Shown: positions 42,063 through 50,663 of the stretch, piece after piece | Position numbering within the stretch: the stretch's first letter is position 1 | How the letters are laid out: each line of letters starts with the position of its first letter | Origin: Cyanobacteria bacterium SIG31 | Lineage (GTDB): Bacteria > Cyanobacteriota > Vampirovibrionia > Gastranaerophilales > Gastranaerophilaceae | Direction of reading: 5' to 3' | Assembly (NCBI GenBank): GCA_015152465.1 | Contig: SUTX01000010.1 | Coordinates: forward strand, 1-64,000 | Length of the DNA stretch: 64,000 nt | Made by a program: the position numbers and the translations under genes | The notes under the pieces: model-generated | Databases searched by the model: none | Told to the model about the DNA's origin: nothing | The model's input: the letters and a program-made list of their open reading frames with translations, nothing else

Positions 42063-43878
42063 AAGCAATCTCCTCTAATAAAGATTTATTTAAAATATTT
42101 TCAGCACTTATTTCATTTACAAACACTTTTGAGTTATATATCTCAGATTTTGGCGCCCAAGTATTAATACTTTGTTGGTCATAAAACAACGCTAACGTCG
42201 GAGTTCCAACAGCACAGCCCATATGCATTGTACCGGTATCAACACTTATCAACAACTCAGCTTTTGCTAAAACTTCTCCAAGTTGAGTTATTGAGGTTTT
42301 ATTAGTCAGGTCCATAAACTCACATCCAGCTTTTTTTAGCCGTTCTCCATATTTTATCGACTTTTCTCCCACACCAACGTATACAACTTTTTTGTTTTTT
42401 TGATTTAATTTTTGAATAAGATCAATAGCTGTATTTATAGGCATATCCTTTTCTATTTTTTTACTCGTTGTACATAAAACAACAAAAACATCTAAACCTG
42501 TCAAAATCTTATTAACATATTCTTTCGTTTCATAAGGCACATTATACTTCATTGGATAGTTTTTAATTTTTTTATTGGTCAATGGTTGAAGCAACAAATT
42601 ATGTTTTTCTTGAGTTGATAATTCTGACTTTTTACTATTCGCCATAATCACATGATGACTTCTTACAAGATGCGAAACAGAAAAATTTCTAAAATTTTTG
42701 TAAGTAATAATCGAAGCATAACTATTTTTATATTTAAAATTTTTCACAAATTTAATTAAGCCAAATATGCCTTTGTGTTCACCATTTTTATCGTATACAA
42801 CAACATCATCAACTGCTTGTTGGTATTTTGCTACTTCATAAAAGGGTTTGTCACAAACAAAAATTATTTTAGATTCAGGAAAAACATTTTTTATATTTTG
42901 ACAGAGGGAATTACAAAGCAAAACATCTCCAAAGCAAGCAGTATTATATACGACAAAAACTTTTGAATTATCAAACGGAATATTTTGTCTAAAGAGTTTA
43001 AAACCAAAAATATAAAAATCCTTATAATTTTTATAATGTTTTATAGTCCATAATAAATGTCTCTCTTTTAAAACTCCCCACTGTCCAATATCTATATTAT
43101 TTTCCTCGCAATAATTTATCAAATCTAAATTGGTTGAAACTTTATCATTTTTATTTTTTTCACTTAATCCTTGTTTAATTGTAGACTTTGGATTAGAAAA
43201 ATAGTGATATGTAGTATGTGGAACCGTAACTAAAGAATTACATAAATCAATTGCTCTTATTGCAAAAGGAGCATCTTCATAAAAAACACCCTCTTCAAAG
43301 CGTAAATCTTTTATAATTTTGCGCCTAAAAATCTTACTATGAACAACTAAATTGTTTTTAATTGCTTTTACAATGCTATTTGCACCATAAAAAGTTTTTT
43401 CCTCGTTTAGCATTAAATGAGCTTTAACCTTATTCTTGTAATCTCTTGTTGCATTAGCTGCAGCCATGTTTACCCCATGCTTTATAGCGGTGTTATACAT
43501 CTTCTCAAAGTAATCTTCGTCAACCCAATCATCTGCATCTACAAATCCTATAAATTCGCCCTTAGCGATTTCAATTCCTCTGTTACGAGCAGCACCTTGT
43601 TTTTGGTTTTCTTGACTAATTACTGTTACTCTTGAATCACAGCTTGCAAAAACACTGGATATCGATAAAGTATCGTCCGTTGAGCCATCATTTACTACAA
43701 TAATTTCTATCTCTTTTAAAGTTTGCTTAACCAAAGATAATAAACATCTAGAAATATATTTTTCAACGTTATATGCTGGTATAATCACAGAAACCTTTGG
43801 ATACTCAACTACACTCTTATAAGAGTAGCATTCCAACAGTTCTTGCAATGCAATATTACTTTTCAAAAAATCACCCAT
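42055..43878 (-). CDS. Fused GT2 and GT9 glycosyltransferase
   Basis: A 607-residue protein with two enzymes in one chain. Residues about 25-300 are a GT2 domain (SVIIPAYNVEKYISRCL, NDGSTDD, and DAD at 114-116 in FVDADDW). Residues about 305-605 fit the GT9 (ADP-heptose-type) fold: FVVYNTACFGDVLLCNSLC, then VVYVGVGEKS and LLISVDTGTMHMGCAVGTPTL. GT9 enzymes build the lipopolysaccharide core. The fusion would let one protein add two sugars in succession. It is the first gene of the cluster. Confidence 0.85.
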   Translation of the reverse strand: MGDFLKSNIALQELLECYSYKSVVEYPKVSVIIPAYNVEKYISRCLLSLVKQTLKEIEIIVVNDGSTDDTLSISSVFASCDSRVTVISQENQKQGAARNRGIEIAKGEFIGFVDADDWVDEDYFEKMYNTAIKHGVNMAAANATRDYKNKVKAHLMLNEEKTFYGANSIVKAIKNNLVVHSKIFRRKIIKDLRFEEGVFYEDAPFAIRAIDLCNSLVTVPHTTYHYFSNPKSTIKQGLSEKNKNDKVSTNLDLINYCEENNIDIGQWGVLKERHLLWTIKHYKNYKDFYIFGFKLFRQNIPFDNSKVFVVYNTACFGDVLLCNSLCQNIKNVFPESKIIFVCDKPFYEVAKYQQAVDDVVVYDKNGEHKGIFGLIKFVKNFKYKNSYASIITYKNFRNFSVSHLVRSHHVIMANSKKSELSTQEKHNLLLQPLTNKKIKNYPMKYNVPYETKEYVNKILTGLDVFVVLCTTSKKIEKDMPINTAIDLIQKLNQKNKKVVYVGVGEKSIKYGERLKKAGCEFMDLTNKTSITQLGEVLAKAELLISVDTGTMHMGCAVGTPTLALFYDQQSINTWAPKSEIYNSKVFVNEISAENILNKSLLEEIACV

Positions 43879-44016
43879 ACAACACCTTTACTAAAATAAA
43901 CAGTCTTAACATGGCATGTTACAGCATAAATATACTAAGTCAACATGATAATATTGCCATTTTGATTCATTAAAAAGAGGGCAAATGTAATTTATAATTC
44001 ATAATAAGGAGGGCTC

Positions 44017-44646
44017 ATGGATATTATCAAAAAGAGATTCGGAGAGCAATTAAAAACCTTACGCAAACTTAAAAATTACACACAAGAGGCTCTCTCAGAA
44101 GCTATCGGTATAAACTTAAGACAACTAGCAAGAATAGAAGCCGGCGAAAGTTTTATTAGCTCTGATACCTTGTATAAAATATGCGAAACCCTAGATATAA
44201 GCCCTAAGACTCTTTTTGATTTTAGCCTTGAAGAAGAAATTTTAATGACAGGAACTGGCGATTGCCTGCATTTTAATGTCACAAAAAGCGGAAACATATT
44301 AAAACTTGCTTTAAACGAAGATAATCAAGATGAGATAGAAAAACAAACTTTTGATTCCAAAATACTTGGAATAGCACAACGCTTACAAAAAGAAATCTCC
44401 GTAAAAGAATTTCAAAACGGTTATGATGAATGCACAAAATTATATACTCCAAACGGCGAAATAAAAATTTTGAATAACAATGAAGAACAAAATCAGTATG
44501 AACATCTGAAAAACAAGATAAATAGTATCGCTGATGACAAAAAGAAGCTAGATTACATGAACTTAGCGTTTGAATCTCTTCAACATAAAGAAGCATTAAA
44601 AGAGCTAAAAATACTAATTAAGGGTATCGAACTAACTCAATATTAA
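44017..44646 (+). CDS. XRE-family transcriptional regulator
   Basis: A 209-residue protein with a near-perfect AAGGAGGG before its ATG. Residues about 8-65 are the HTH_3 domain (FGEQLKTLRKLKNYTQEALSEAIGI, then LRQLARIEAGESFISSDTLYKICETLDISP). The C-terminal 130 residues are helical and charged and may bind a ligand or partner. Regulators of this type often control nearby genes; here it is convergent with the 112-residue gene at 44652, which ends six bases away, and divergent from the glycan cluster at 43878, which it may regulate. Confidence 0.88.
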   Translation: MDIIKKRFGEQLKTLRKLKNYTQEALSEAIGINLRQLARIEAGESFISSDTLYKICETLDISPKTLFDFSLEEEILMTGTGDCLHFNVTKSGNILKLALNEDNQDEIEKQTFDSKILGIAQRLQKEISVKEFQNGYDECTKLYTPNGEIKILNNNEEQNQYEHLKNKINSIADDKKKLDYMNLAFESLQHKEALKELKILIKGIELTQY

Positions 44647-44651
44647 ATATT

Positions 44652-44990
44652 CTATGCAACAGACTCTGCGTTAGCAGAAACTGTAATCCCTTCCATAATA
44701 GTAAAAAAGTCTTCTCTTGGTAATGTTGCCATAGTTTTCATTGCATAAGATAAAAGGCTAACTTTATCATACCAACGACGTGAATTAGAAAGTTTATATA
44801 AGCCCAAAACTCGGTCGATTCCTAAGCTAACATCAGACTCTTCATCTTCTTCATGAAGTTCTTTTATTTGTTTAACAACAGTTGTCAAATCCTTAGCTAA
44901 TGCTCTTCTTTGAGCATCATCCATATCTTTTAAGATTTCAAATGCCCTAGCTGTGTGCTCATGTGAATCATACCAACGTCTATCGTACAT
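44652..44990 (-). CDS. Unknown protein with two RRWYD motifs
   Basis: A 112-residue soluble protein starting at the ATG at 44990 behind GGGGAGA; the frame to 45032 has no signal. The motif DRRWYDSHEHTARAFEIL near the start is echoed by SRRWYDKVSLLSYAM about 65 residues later, a possible internal duplication with a charged region between. It is helical and has no membrane or signal segment. It lies 82 bases after rnc on the same strand. The family is not recognised. Confidence 0.6.
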   Translation of the reverse strand: MYDRRWYDSHEHTARAFEILKDMDDAQRRALAKDLTTVVKQIKELHEEDEESDVSLGIDRVLGLYKLSNSRRWYDKVSLLSYAMKTMATLPREDFFTIMEGITVSANAESVA

Positions 44991-45072
44991 TACAAATTCT
45001 CCCCGAGATAACGATATTAACCTACCTACCATAATGATTATAAGAGAATTCTATTTAAATTCAATCATCCGT

Positions 45073-45750
45073 TTAGTTGATAACACCTAGCATTTTGCAA
45101 GCTTCATAGGCACAATTTTGTTGAGCTTCTTTTTTTGATTTACCAAAAGCTTTTGCAAGAATCTTATCTTGCCATTCAACAGCCACTTCAAACTCAGGTT
45201 TATGAGCTGGGCCATGTACAGCAACAGTACGATAAACAGGCAATGTTTTATCTATTCCTTGAGTATATTGTTGTAGCAAATCCTTTGCATTATATTTCTC
45301 AAAATGCTCGTCTATATCTTTTGCGTATGGCATAAGATATTGTGCAATAAAGTTTTCAATTTCAGGGATTTTACCATTCAAATAATACGCACCCAAAAGA
45401 GCCTCTACTGAGCACGCCAGATTAGACTCACGTTTTCTTCCACCCTGTTTTTCTTCCGCTGGGCCAAGTTTTATTTTTTTATCTACCCCAATTTGCAGAG
45501 CAATTTTTGAAAGAATATTATCTGAAACCAAGATAGAGCGTATTTTTGATAAATCACCCTCTGGATAATCAGGATAAGTATTATACAAAAGTTTAGATGT
45601 AAAAAGCTTTAAAACTGAATCGCCAAAAAACTCTAACCTCTCATAATTTAACAAGTCATCAAGATTAAGCTCCTTTGTATATGACGGATGGGTTAACGCT
45701 TTTTCTACTAAATCAATATCTGCAACCGTACCAAAAATCTTATCTAACAT
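45073..45750 (-). CDS. rnc: Ribonuclease III
   Basis: A 225-residue dsRNA endonuclease. The N-terminal endonuclease domain (about 1-145) has NYERLEFFGDSVLKL, the RNase III signature with catalytic Glu and Asp, and ESNLACSVEALLGAYYL as the second metal-binding region. The C-terminal dsRNA-binding domain (about 155-225) ends in KAFGKSKKEAQQNCAYEAC. It processes rRNA precursors and structured mRNAs. AAAGGA lies before the ATG. It follows cdsA by 33 bases on the same strand. Confidence 0.95.
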   Translation of the reverse strand: MLDKIFGTVADIDLVEKALTHPSYTKELNLDDLLNYERLEFFGDSVLKLFTSKLLYNTYPDYPEGDLSKIRSILVSDNILSKIALQIGVDKKIKLGPAEEKQGGRKRESNLACSVEALLGAYYLNGKIPEIENFIAQYLMPYAKDIDEHFEKYNAKDLLQQYTQGIDKTLPVYRTVAVHGPAHKPEFEVAVEWQDKILAKAFGKSKKEAQQNCAYEACKMLGVIN

Positions 45751-45783
45751 TCAATTATCCTTTAATAAAAAACATTAATTTTA

Positions 45784-46638
45784 TTAAAATAATCCTTTCA
45801 ATAAATCTATAAGAAAATTAGAATTTATGAAATATTGTGTATAATAATAAACTACAGGTATGGTCATAATATAGCTATCTGTTCTATCCAAAAAGCCCCC
45901 GTGACCAGGTAAGATATTACTAGAATCTTTTACGCCCGCATCTCTTTTAATCATAGATTCGCAAAGGTCACCAATCTGAGCAAAGCTAGCAATCAAAGCT
46001 CCTAATATAACTGCGTGATACCAAGGCAATCCAATAGCTAGACCAATACCTAGTGAAAATATCATACACATAACAGTACCGCCAATTGAGCCCTCAATTG
46101 TTTTATTAGGACTAATAACAGGTGCTAACTTGTTTTTGCCCCAACGGCAACCAACAATATAGCAAAAAGTATCGGTTACTAATACCGCAAACAAAATCAA
46201 CAAACAGTATCCAGCCCCCTGAGCATCAGGGATAATATTCATAAAGGTTTCATCACCAACATTCCTTAAAAAAAGTAAATGCAACGGAAACCAACCACAA
46301 TATAAAAATCCAAAAAGAGTTGTTGCTACATTTGCAATATAAGGTTGTCTTCCTTTGAACAAAACAGACATCAAAGCCATTAATGCCGAAACAGTAAATG
46401 CTAAAGGAATTAAATTAAATAAATTAAAATAAGCTAATATAGCAAATAGTATGCTTGCTGCAAACATTATCCTAAAACTAGGGAAAAAGCCCTTATGTCG
46501 AAGAATAATTGTATATTCTTTACAAGCATAAAATACAACAACCATAACTAAAGCTGTCAGCCAAAGTCCACCTGCTAATATTGCAAATAATGCAGGTAGG
46601 CCAATCGCAAAAGCCGTTACAACTCTTTTTGTATCCAT
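45784..46638 (-). CDS. cdsA: Phosphatidate cytidylyltransferase
   Basis: A 284-residue membrane enzyme that converts phosphatidate and CTP to CDP-diacylglycerol, the branch point of phospholipid synthesis. It has about seven helices and the family signature: SPNKTIEGSIGG, then KRDAGVKDSSNILPGHGG and LDRTDSYI. The gene overlaps frr as TAATG, so it is translated with it. The order frr-cdsA is common in bacteria; the uppS gene that often lies between is missing from this window. Confidence 0.95.
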   Translation of the reverse strand: MDTKRVVTAFAIGLPALFAILAGGLWLTALVMVVVFYACKEYTIILRHKGFFPSFRIMFAASILFAILAYFNLFNLIPLAFTVSALMALMSVLFKGRQPYIANVATTLFGFLYCGWFPLHLLFLRNVGDETFMNIIPDAQGAGYCLLILFAVLVTDTFCYIVGCRWGKNKLAPVISPNKTIEGSIGGTVMCMIFSLGIGLAIGLPWYHAVILGALIASFAQIGDLCESMIKRDAGVKDSSNILPGHGGFLDRTDSYIMTIPVVYYYTQYFINSNFLIDLLKGLF

Positions 46639-47204
46639 TATACTGTCATAACCTCTTTTTCTTTTTCTACAACTAAAGAATCGATGATTCCAACATATTT
46701 ATCAGTTAATTTTTGGATATCTTCTTGATTTGATTTAACTAAATCTTCAGGAAGATTTTCTTCTTTTTCTAACTTTTTCAAGTCATCAACCATATCACGA
46801 CGAGCATTTCTTACAACAATTTTTGCATCTTCACCAAATTTCTTAACGTCTTTAGCAGTTTCTCTTCTTCTTTCTTCTGTCAAAGGTGGAAAGTTTAATC
46901 TAATGCAAACACCATCGTTATTAGGTGCTACGCCTAATTCAGCTTTAATAAGAGCTTTTTCAATTTCCTTAATAATAGTTTTATCAAAAGGCGTAATTAC
47001 AAGAGTTGTACCTTCTGAAACAGTAACTTGTGACATCTGTCTTAATTGAGTAGGAACACCATAATATTCCACTAAAACTTTATCTAAAACCGCTGGATTA
47101 GCACGTCCTGTACGAACTGAAGCAAATTCTCTTTTCATCTGAGCGATTGCTTTTTCCATCTTTTCTTCGCCAAATAAAAATAATTCCTCTAAAGCTTCTG
47201 ACAT
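46638..47204 (-). CDS. frr: Ribosome recycling factor
   Basis: A 188-residue protein that splits the ribosome after termination together with EF-G. It shows the family pattern MKREFASVRTGRANPAVLD near the start, PTQLRQMSQVTV, and NDGVCIRLNFPPLTEERRRE. The ATG has AAAGGAG at good spacing. It follows pyrH by 23 bases and overlaps cdsA, so the three are one transcript. The length is normal. Confidence 0.96.
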   Translation of the reverse strand: MSEALEELFLFGEEKMEKAIAQMKREFASVRTGRANPAVLDKVLVEYYGVPTQLRQMSQVTVSEGTTLVITPFDKTIIKEIEKALIKAELGVAPNNDGVCIRLNFPPLTEERRRETAKDVKKFGEDAKIVVRNARRDMVDDLKKLEKEENLPEDLVKSNQEDIQKLTDKYVGIIDSLVVEKEKEVMTV

Positions 47205-47227
47205 AATTTTCTCCTTTATATAATAAT

Positions 47228-47953
47228 CTAATTTACACTCACATATGTTCCAACATCTTCGCCGTTCATAATTTTAACCAAACTACCTTGTGCTTTGAAA
47301 TCAAAAACATTAATAGGAATTTTGTTTTGTTTACACAAAGCGCAAGCAGAAGTGTCCATAACTTTCAAATCTTTTTTAATAATTTCGTCATAAGTAACCT
47401 TATCAAACTTTTTCGCATTAGGATTAGTTCTAGGATCATCGTCATAAACGCCATCAACCCCATTTTTAGCCATTAACATAACTTCAGCATTAATCTCAGA
47501 AGCTCTTAAAGCCGATGCGGTATCAGTAGTAAAGAATGGATTTCCTGTTCCTGCAGCAAATATTACAACACGTCCCTTTTCTAAGTGACGAATTGCCCTG
47601 TGACGAAGATATGGTTCGCCAATTTGGTTAATAGCAATGGCTGTTTGAACCCTACAATCAACTTCAATTTTCTTCAATGCACATTGTAAAACAACTGCAT
47701 TCATAACTGTTGCAAGCATACCTACATAATCACCAGAAGCTTGATCCATACCAAGCTTTGCACTGTTTTTCATTCCACGAAATATATTACCGCCACCTAC
47801 CACGACAGCGATTTCAACTCCACGTTCATATATAGAACGGATTTCTTCAGCAATCATTTCAACAGGTTTTGGGTCAATCCCAAACTGCTGATCGCCCAAC
47901 AAAGCTTCACCGCTGATTTTTAGTAAAACGCGTTTGTATTTATTATCAACCAT
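47228..47953 (-). CDS. pyrH: UMP kinase
   Basis: A 241-residue amino-acid-kinase-fold enzyme that phosphorylates UMP to UDP. The family motifs are present: [13 protein letters not shown] at the start, [10 protein letters not shown], and [20 protein letters not shown] in the C-terminal half with the usual [14 protein letters not shown] loop region. AGAGGAAA precedes the ATG. It is the first gene of the pyrH-frr-cdsA-rnc run; the operon upstream (48035-50572) ends 81 bases away. Confidence 0.96.
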   Translation of the reverse strand: MVDNKYKRVLLKISGEALLGDQQFGIDPKPVEMIAEEIRSIYERGVEIAVVVGGGNIFRGMKNSAKLGMDQASGDYVGMLATVMNAVVLQCALKKIEVDCRVQTAIAINQIGEPYLRHRAIRHLEKGRVVIFAAGTGNPFFTTDTASALRASEINAEVMLMAKNGVDGVYDDDPRTNPNAKKFDKVTYDEIIKKDLKVMDTSACALCKQNKIPINVFDFKAQGSLVKIMNGEDVGTYVSVN

Positions 47954-48034
47954 TAGTTTCCTCTTTCTTAAACCCTAAATGCTCTAAGCATCTTATTTAT
48001 ATAGTATTAAAAATTAGTCTAATTGTAAAGCTTT

Positions 48035-48865
48035 CTATAAGCTTAAATAGAAATCTTTAAGCAACTTTGCATCATCTTCAATATTTGGGCTTTCACATAC
48101 AACTGCCCCTTTGACATTAAACTCTTTAAACGCTTTTAATAAATCTTTGTAATTAAAATCAGATTCTTCAAGATTTAAATGTTTTTTCTCGCCCTTTGCA
48201 GAATATTCAATGCCTGCAATGTGTGCATGGAAATTTTCTAAAGCAACTTGTCCCAATTCATTTCCAATTTTTTCAAAAATAGAAGCAAATTCATCATAAG
48301 TATTCCAAAAACCATTATATCTAGCGTGTATATGTGAAAAATCTACACAAGGAAGCACCGTTTCAAACTCTTTTGATAAACGAATAATCTCATCTAAATC
48401 ACCCCATTGAGTAGACTTACCCGTAGTTTCAGGGCGTATCCAAATCTTATTATCGACTTTTGCCAAAGAATCTGTAATAATTTTTGTTTGAGCTTTAATC
48501 TTCTCATAAACAATATCCGCATCTTGATTAAGATAAAAACCCGCATGATACGTTATACTATACCCTCCAAGCTCGTTCGCAGTCATTGCAGTCTCAATAA
48601 TTCTTTGAACACTCGCTTCAACTTTATCCTCTTCTCTAGCATTAAGATTTACATAAAAAGGTGCATGCGCTGTAATAATTTTTCCATTATCTTTTACAGC
48701 TCTTGCAACATCTTCACGACTCTTATCAGAAATTCGCACGCCATGAACAAATTCTAGTTCTAAGCCGTCCAAACCCATTTCATCGTGAATTTCAAAACCT
48801 CTTTTATATCCCTTTGTTCCAGCTCGCAATGGCACACCAGCTGTTAAAAAATATAATTTATCCAT
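48035..48865 (-). CDS. AP endonuclease family 2 (endonuclease IV-like) TIM-barrel protein
   Basis: A 276-residue protein of the endonuclease IV fold (AP2Ec). It has GLDGLELEFV in the first strand, SITYHAGFY, IRPETTGKSTQWGDLDEIIRL and VLPCVDFSHIHAR in the positions of the zinc ligand strands, and AVVCESPN at the end. Endonuclease IV cleaves abasic DNA; this could be a Nfo homologue, though xylose-isomerase-type sugar enzymes share the fold. His/Glu/Asp zinc ligands appear present. It is last in a four-gene operon with a formyltransferase, CrcB and a C_GCAxxG protein. Confidence 0.75.
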   Translation of the reverse strand: MDKLYFLTAGVPLRAGTKGYKRGFEIHDEMGLDGLELEFVHGVRISDKSREDVARAVKDNGKIITAHAPFYVNLNAREEDKVEASVQRIIETAMTANELGGYSITYHAGFYLNQDADIVYEKIKAQTKIITDSLAKVDNKIWIRPETTGKSTQWGDLDEIIRLSKEFETVLPCVDFSHIHARYNGFWNTYDEFASIFEKIGNELGQVALENFHAHIAGIEYSAKGEKKHLNLEESDFNYKDLLKAFKEFNVKGAVVCESPNIEDDAKLLKDFYLSL

Positions 48866-48871
48866 TTACCC

Positions 48872-49813
48872 CTACTTAAATTCTTCACCAATTTTAGGAT
48901 TAACTATTCTTATAAAATCTTTACTATCACCCATAAAAAAGCTTCCAAATTGAAGCACTGTTGGCGCTATCAAGCCCTTTGCAGTTGCAATAAAGAACTT
49001 ATCATCCTCTATTTTAGCAACTGTCCCTGCAGGATGTGGAATACAAAATGCATCAGAAGCAACTTCTGCTTTCATAATACGCATCATATTACCCCTAAAT
49101 GTCGTATTTGCTATCAAAAATGGGTTTAAAGCTCTAATAAACCTTTCAATTTCTTCAGCAGTCTTATTATAATTTATAAAAAGATCTCTATCGTCTAAAC
49201 CTTTACCCGAAATAAAATCTCCATTTGGCTGAGGAATTCTAGGTAACTCCTGTGTTTCATAAGCTTGTAAAACTTGTAATAAAAGCTCTATCCCCAAGAC
49301 ATTTAATTCATTAAAAAGAGTACCCATAGTTGCCTTTGAGTGAATATGATACCCTTTTTGAATAATTATATCTCCAGTATCAAAGCCCTCATCCATAAAA
49401 TGAATAGTTACCCCTGTCTCTGTTTCTCCGTTCATAATTACACGAGAATAAGGGTTTCCACCTCTATATTTTGGCAACAATGACGGATGAACATTAATAA
49501 ATCCATCTTTTGTTGAATTTAATAAAACTTTTGGAATCTTGTAATTAAATGAACACACAACCGCAACATCAACGTCCAATTCTTTAATTTTTTGTATTAA
49601 TTGAGGCTCATCCAATTCATCATATTCAATGAAATTAAGTCTTCTTGAAAGTGTAAAGTTTTTAAAATCAACATACATGTTATGATCTTTTTTAGGCCCC
49701 AAAACACCGACAATATTAACCCCAGCCATTAAAAGACCGTCGAGTCCAATATATGCCATGTCCGGAATTCCAACAAAAAGTATTCTCTTTTTAAACGTGT
49801 TCTTATTAAACAT
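48872..49813 (-). CDS. Formyltransferase family protein
   Basis: A 313-residue protein of the formyltransferase family. The catalytic block NVHPSLLPKYRGGNPYSRVI contains the Asn-x-His of 10-formyltetrahydrofolate-dependent enzymes, followed by TGVTIHFMDEGFDTGDIIIQ. The C-terminal part (about 210-313) fits the Fmt/ArnA-type C-domain. It could be methionyl-tRNA formyltransferase or a sugar formyltransferase; the sequence near the active site is not the Fmt consensus, so I do not give a symbol. It overlaps crcB by eight bases. Confidence 0.8.
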   Translation of the reverse strand: MFNKNTFKKRILFVGIPDMAYIGLDGLLMAGVNIVGVLGPKKDHNMYVDFKNFTLSRRLNFIEYDELDEPQLIQKIKELDVDVAVVCSFNYKIPKVLLNSTKDGFINVHPSLLPKYRGGNPYSRVIMNGETETGVTIHFMDEGFDTGDIIIQKGYHIHSKATMGTLFNELNVLGIELLLQVLQAYETQELPRIPQPNGDFISGKGLDDRDLFINYNKTAEEIERFIRALNPFLIANTTFRGNMMRIMKAEVASDAFCIPHPAGTVAKIEDDKFFIATAKGLIAPTVLQFGSFFMGDSKDFIRIVNPKIGEEFK

Positions 49814-50174
49814 ATTTCTTTACCGTAACTAAACCTAGTATAACAGATATTACACAAATTAACAAACTTGTTACTACATAGAGAGAGGCTCTTAAATATT
49901 CTTGATTTTGAATAAATACAGTAAGCTCAATTGATAAAGCGCTAAGTGTACTTAATCCGCCACAGAATCCTGTTATTAAAAGAAGTCTATAGGCAGAATT
50001 AACCTCCGTTTTATAAATTAAAAATGTAAAAACGAAAGTAGCAATAAAACATCCTAGAAAATTAGCTATTAATGTACCCAGTGGAAAATAAGAAGCTCTT
50101 GGTAAAATAATGTATAGGCAATACCTGGTTAATGCTCCTAAACCGCCACCTAAGAAAACCATTAAACCGTTCAT
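49806..50174 (-). CDS. crcB: Fluoride exporter CrcB
   Basis: A 122-residue four-helix membrane protein of the Fluc/CrcB family, which forms a dual-topology dimer that exports fluoride. GGGLGALTRYCLYIILP near the start, FLGCFIATFVFTFL and GFCGGLSTLSALSIE (with the Gly-Thr region and Phe boxes) are present. No fluoride riboswitch could be recognised in the sequence before the operon. It overlaps the neighbouring genes on both sides. Confidence 0.92.
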   Translation of the reverse strand: MNGLMVFLGGGLGALTRYCLYIILPRASYFPLGTLIANFLGCFIATFVFTFLIYKTEVNSAYRLLLITGFCGGLSTLSALSIELTVFIQNQEYLRASLYVVTSLLICVISVILGLVTVKKYV

Positions 50175-50572
50175 TATTTGACCTCAACATGTGCTAATTC
50201 TTCAACAAACTTTTGGCAAGATTCTACCATGTTAGTACAATGAGCTTTTCTTTCAGGACTACCCATATCTAAACCTCGAGTTAGTACTCTGCAACAAGTT
50301 GCACCATGTTGTTCCATAAATTTAGTTATAAGTTCTTTAGCTTTTGCTCTTGCAAGATTTTCATTTCCAGCTTTGTTTTCTCGCCCGAACTGTGCTCCTA
50401 TGACCATTTGTGCACCAGCTACAGCTCCGCAAAGGCATCCAACACCCATTCCACCAGAAAAAGATGTCGCCACAGGCAAAATCTCTTCAGAGACTAAACC
50501 CTCATCAATTGCCCATTTAATCATACTTTCAGAACAGGAATAACCATTATTAAAATATTCAGTAGCTCTCAT
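50174..50572 (-). CDS. C_GCAxxG_C_C family protein
   Basis: A 132-residue protein. I prefer the second ATG (50572), seven bases from GAGGA. The motif CGAVAGAQMVIG (within GCLCGAVAGA) with other Cys residues at CSESMIKW, TCCRVL and HCTNMVESC gives the spaced-cysteine pattern of the C_GCAxxG_C_C family, whose function is unknown but is suspected to be redox or metal-related. It is the first gene of the operon with crcB, a formyltransferase and the endonuclease IV-like gene. Confidence 0.85.
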   Translation of the reverse strand: MRATEYFNNGYSCSESMIKWAIDEGLVSEEILPVATSFSGGMGVGCLCGAVAGAQMVIGAQFGRENKAGNENLARAKAKELITKFMEQHGATCCRVLTRGLDMGSPERKAHCTNMVESCQKFVEELAHVEVK

Positions 50573-50663
50573 CATTAATTCCTCTTTTATGTTAATAACA
50601 TTATAGCAAAAAATATATTTAGATGGTTTAACTTGTTTGTATACACAAAACTAGAGCAAATAT

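Noticed and set aside
50576..50663. Fluoride riboswitch before the crcB operon
   Set aside because: The region lacks the conserved fluoride-aptamer pairing (the GGCGAUGG...GCC-type helices); it is plain AT-rich sequence.
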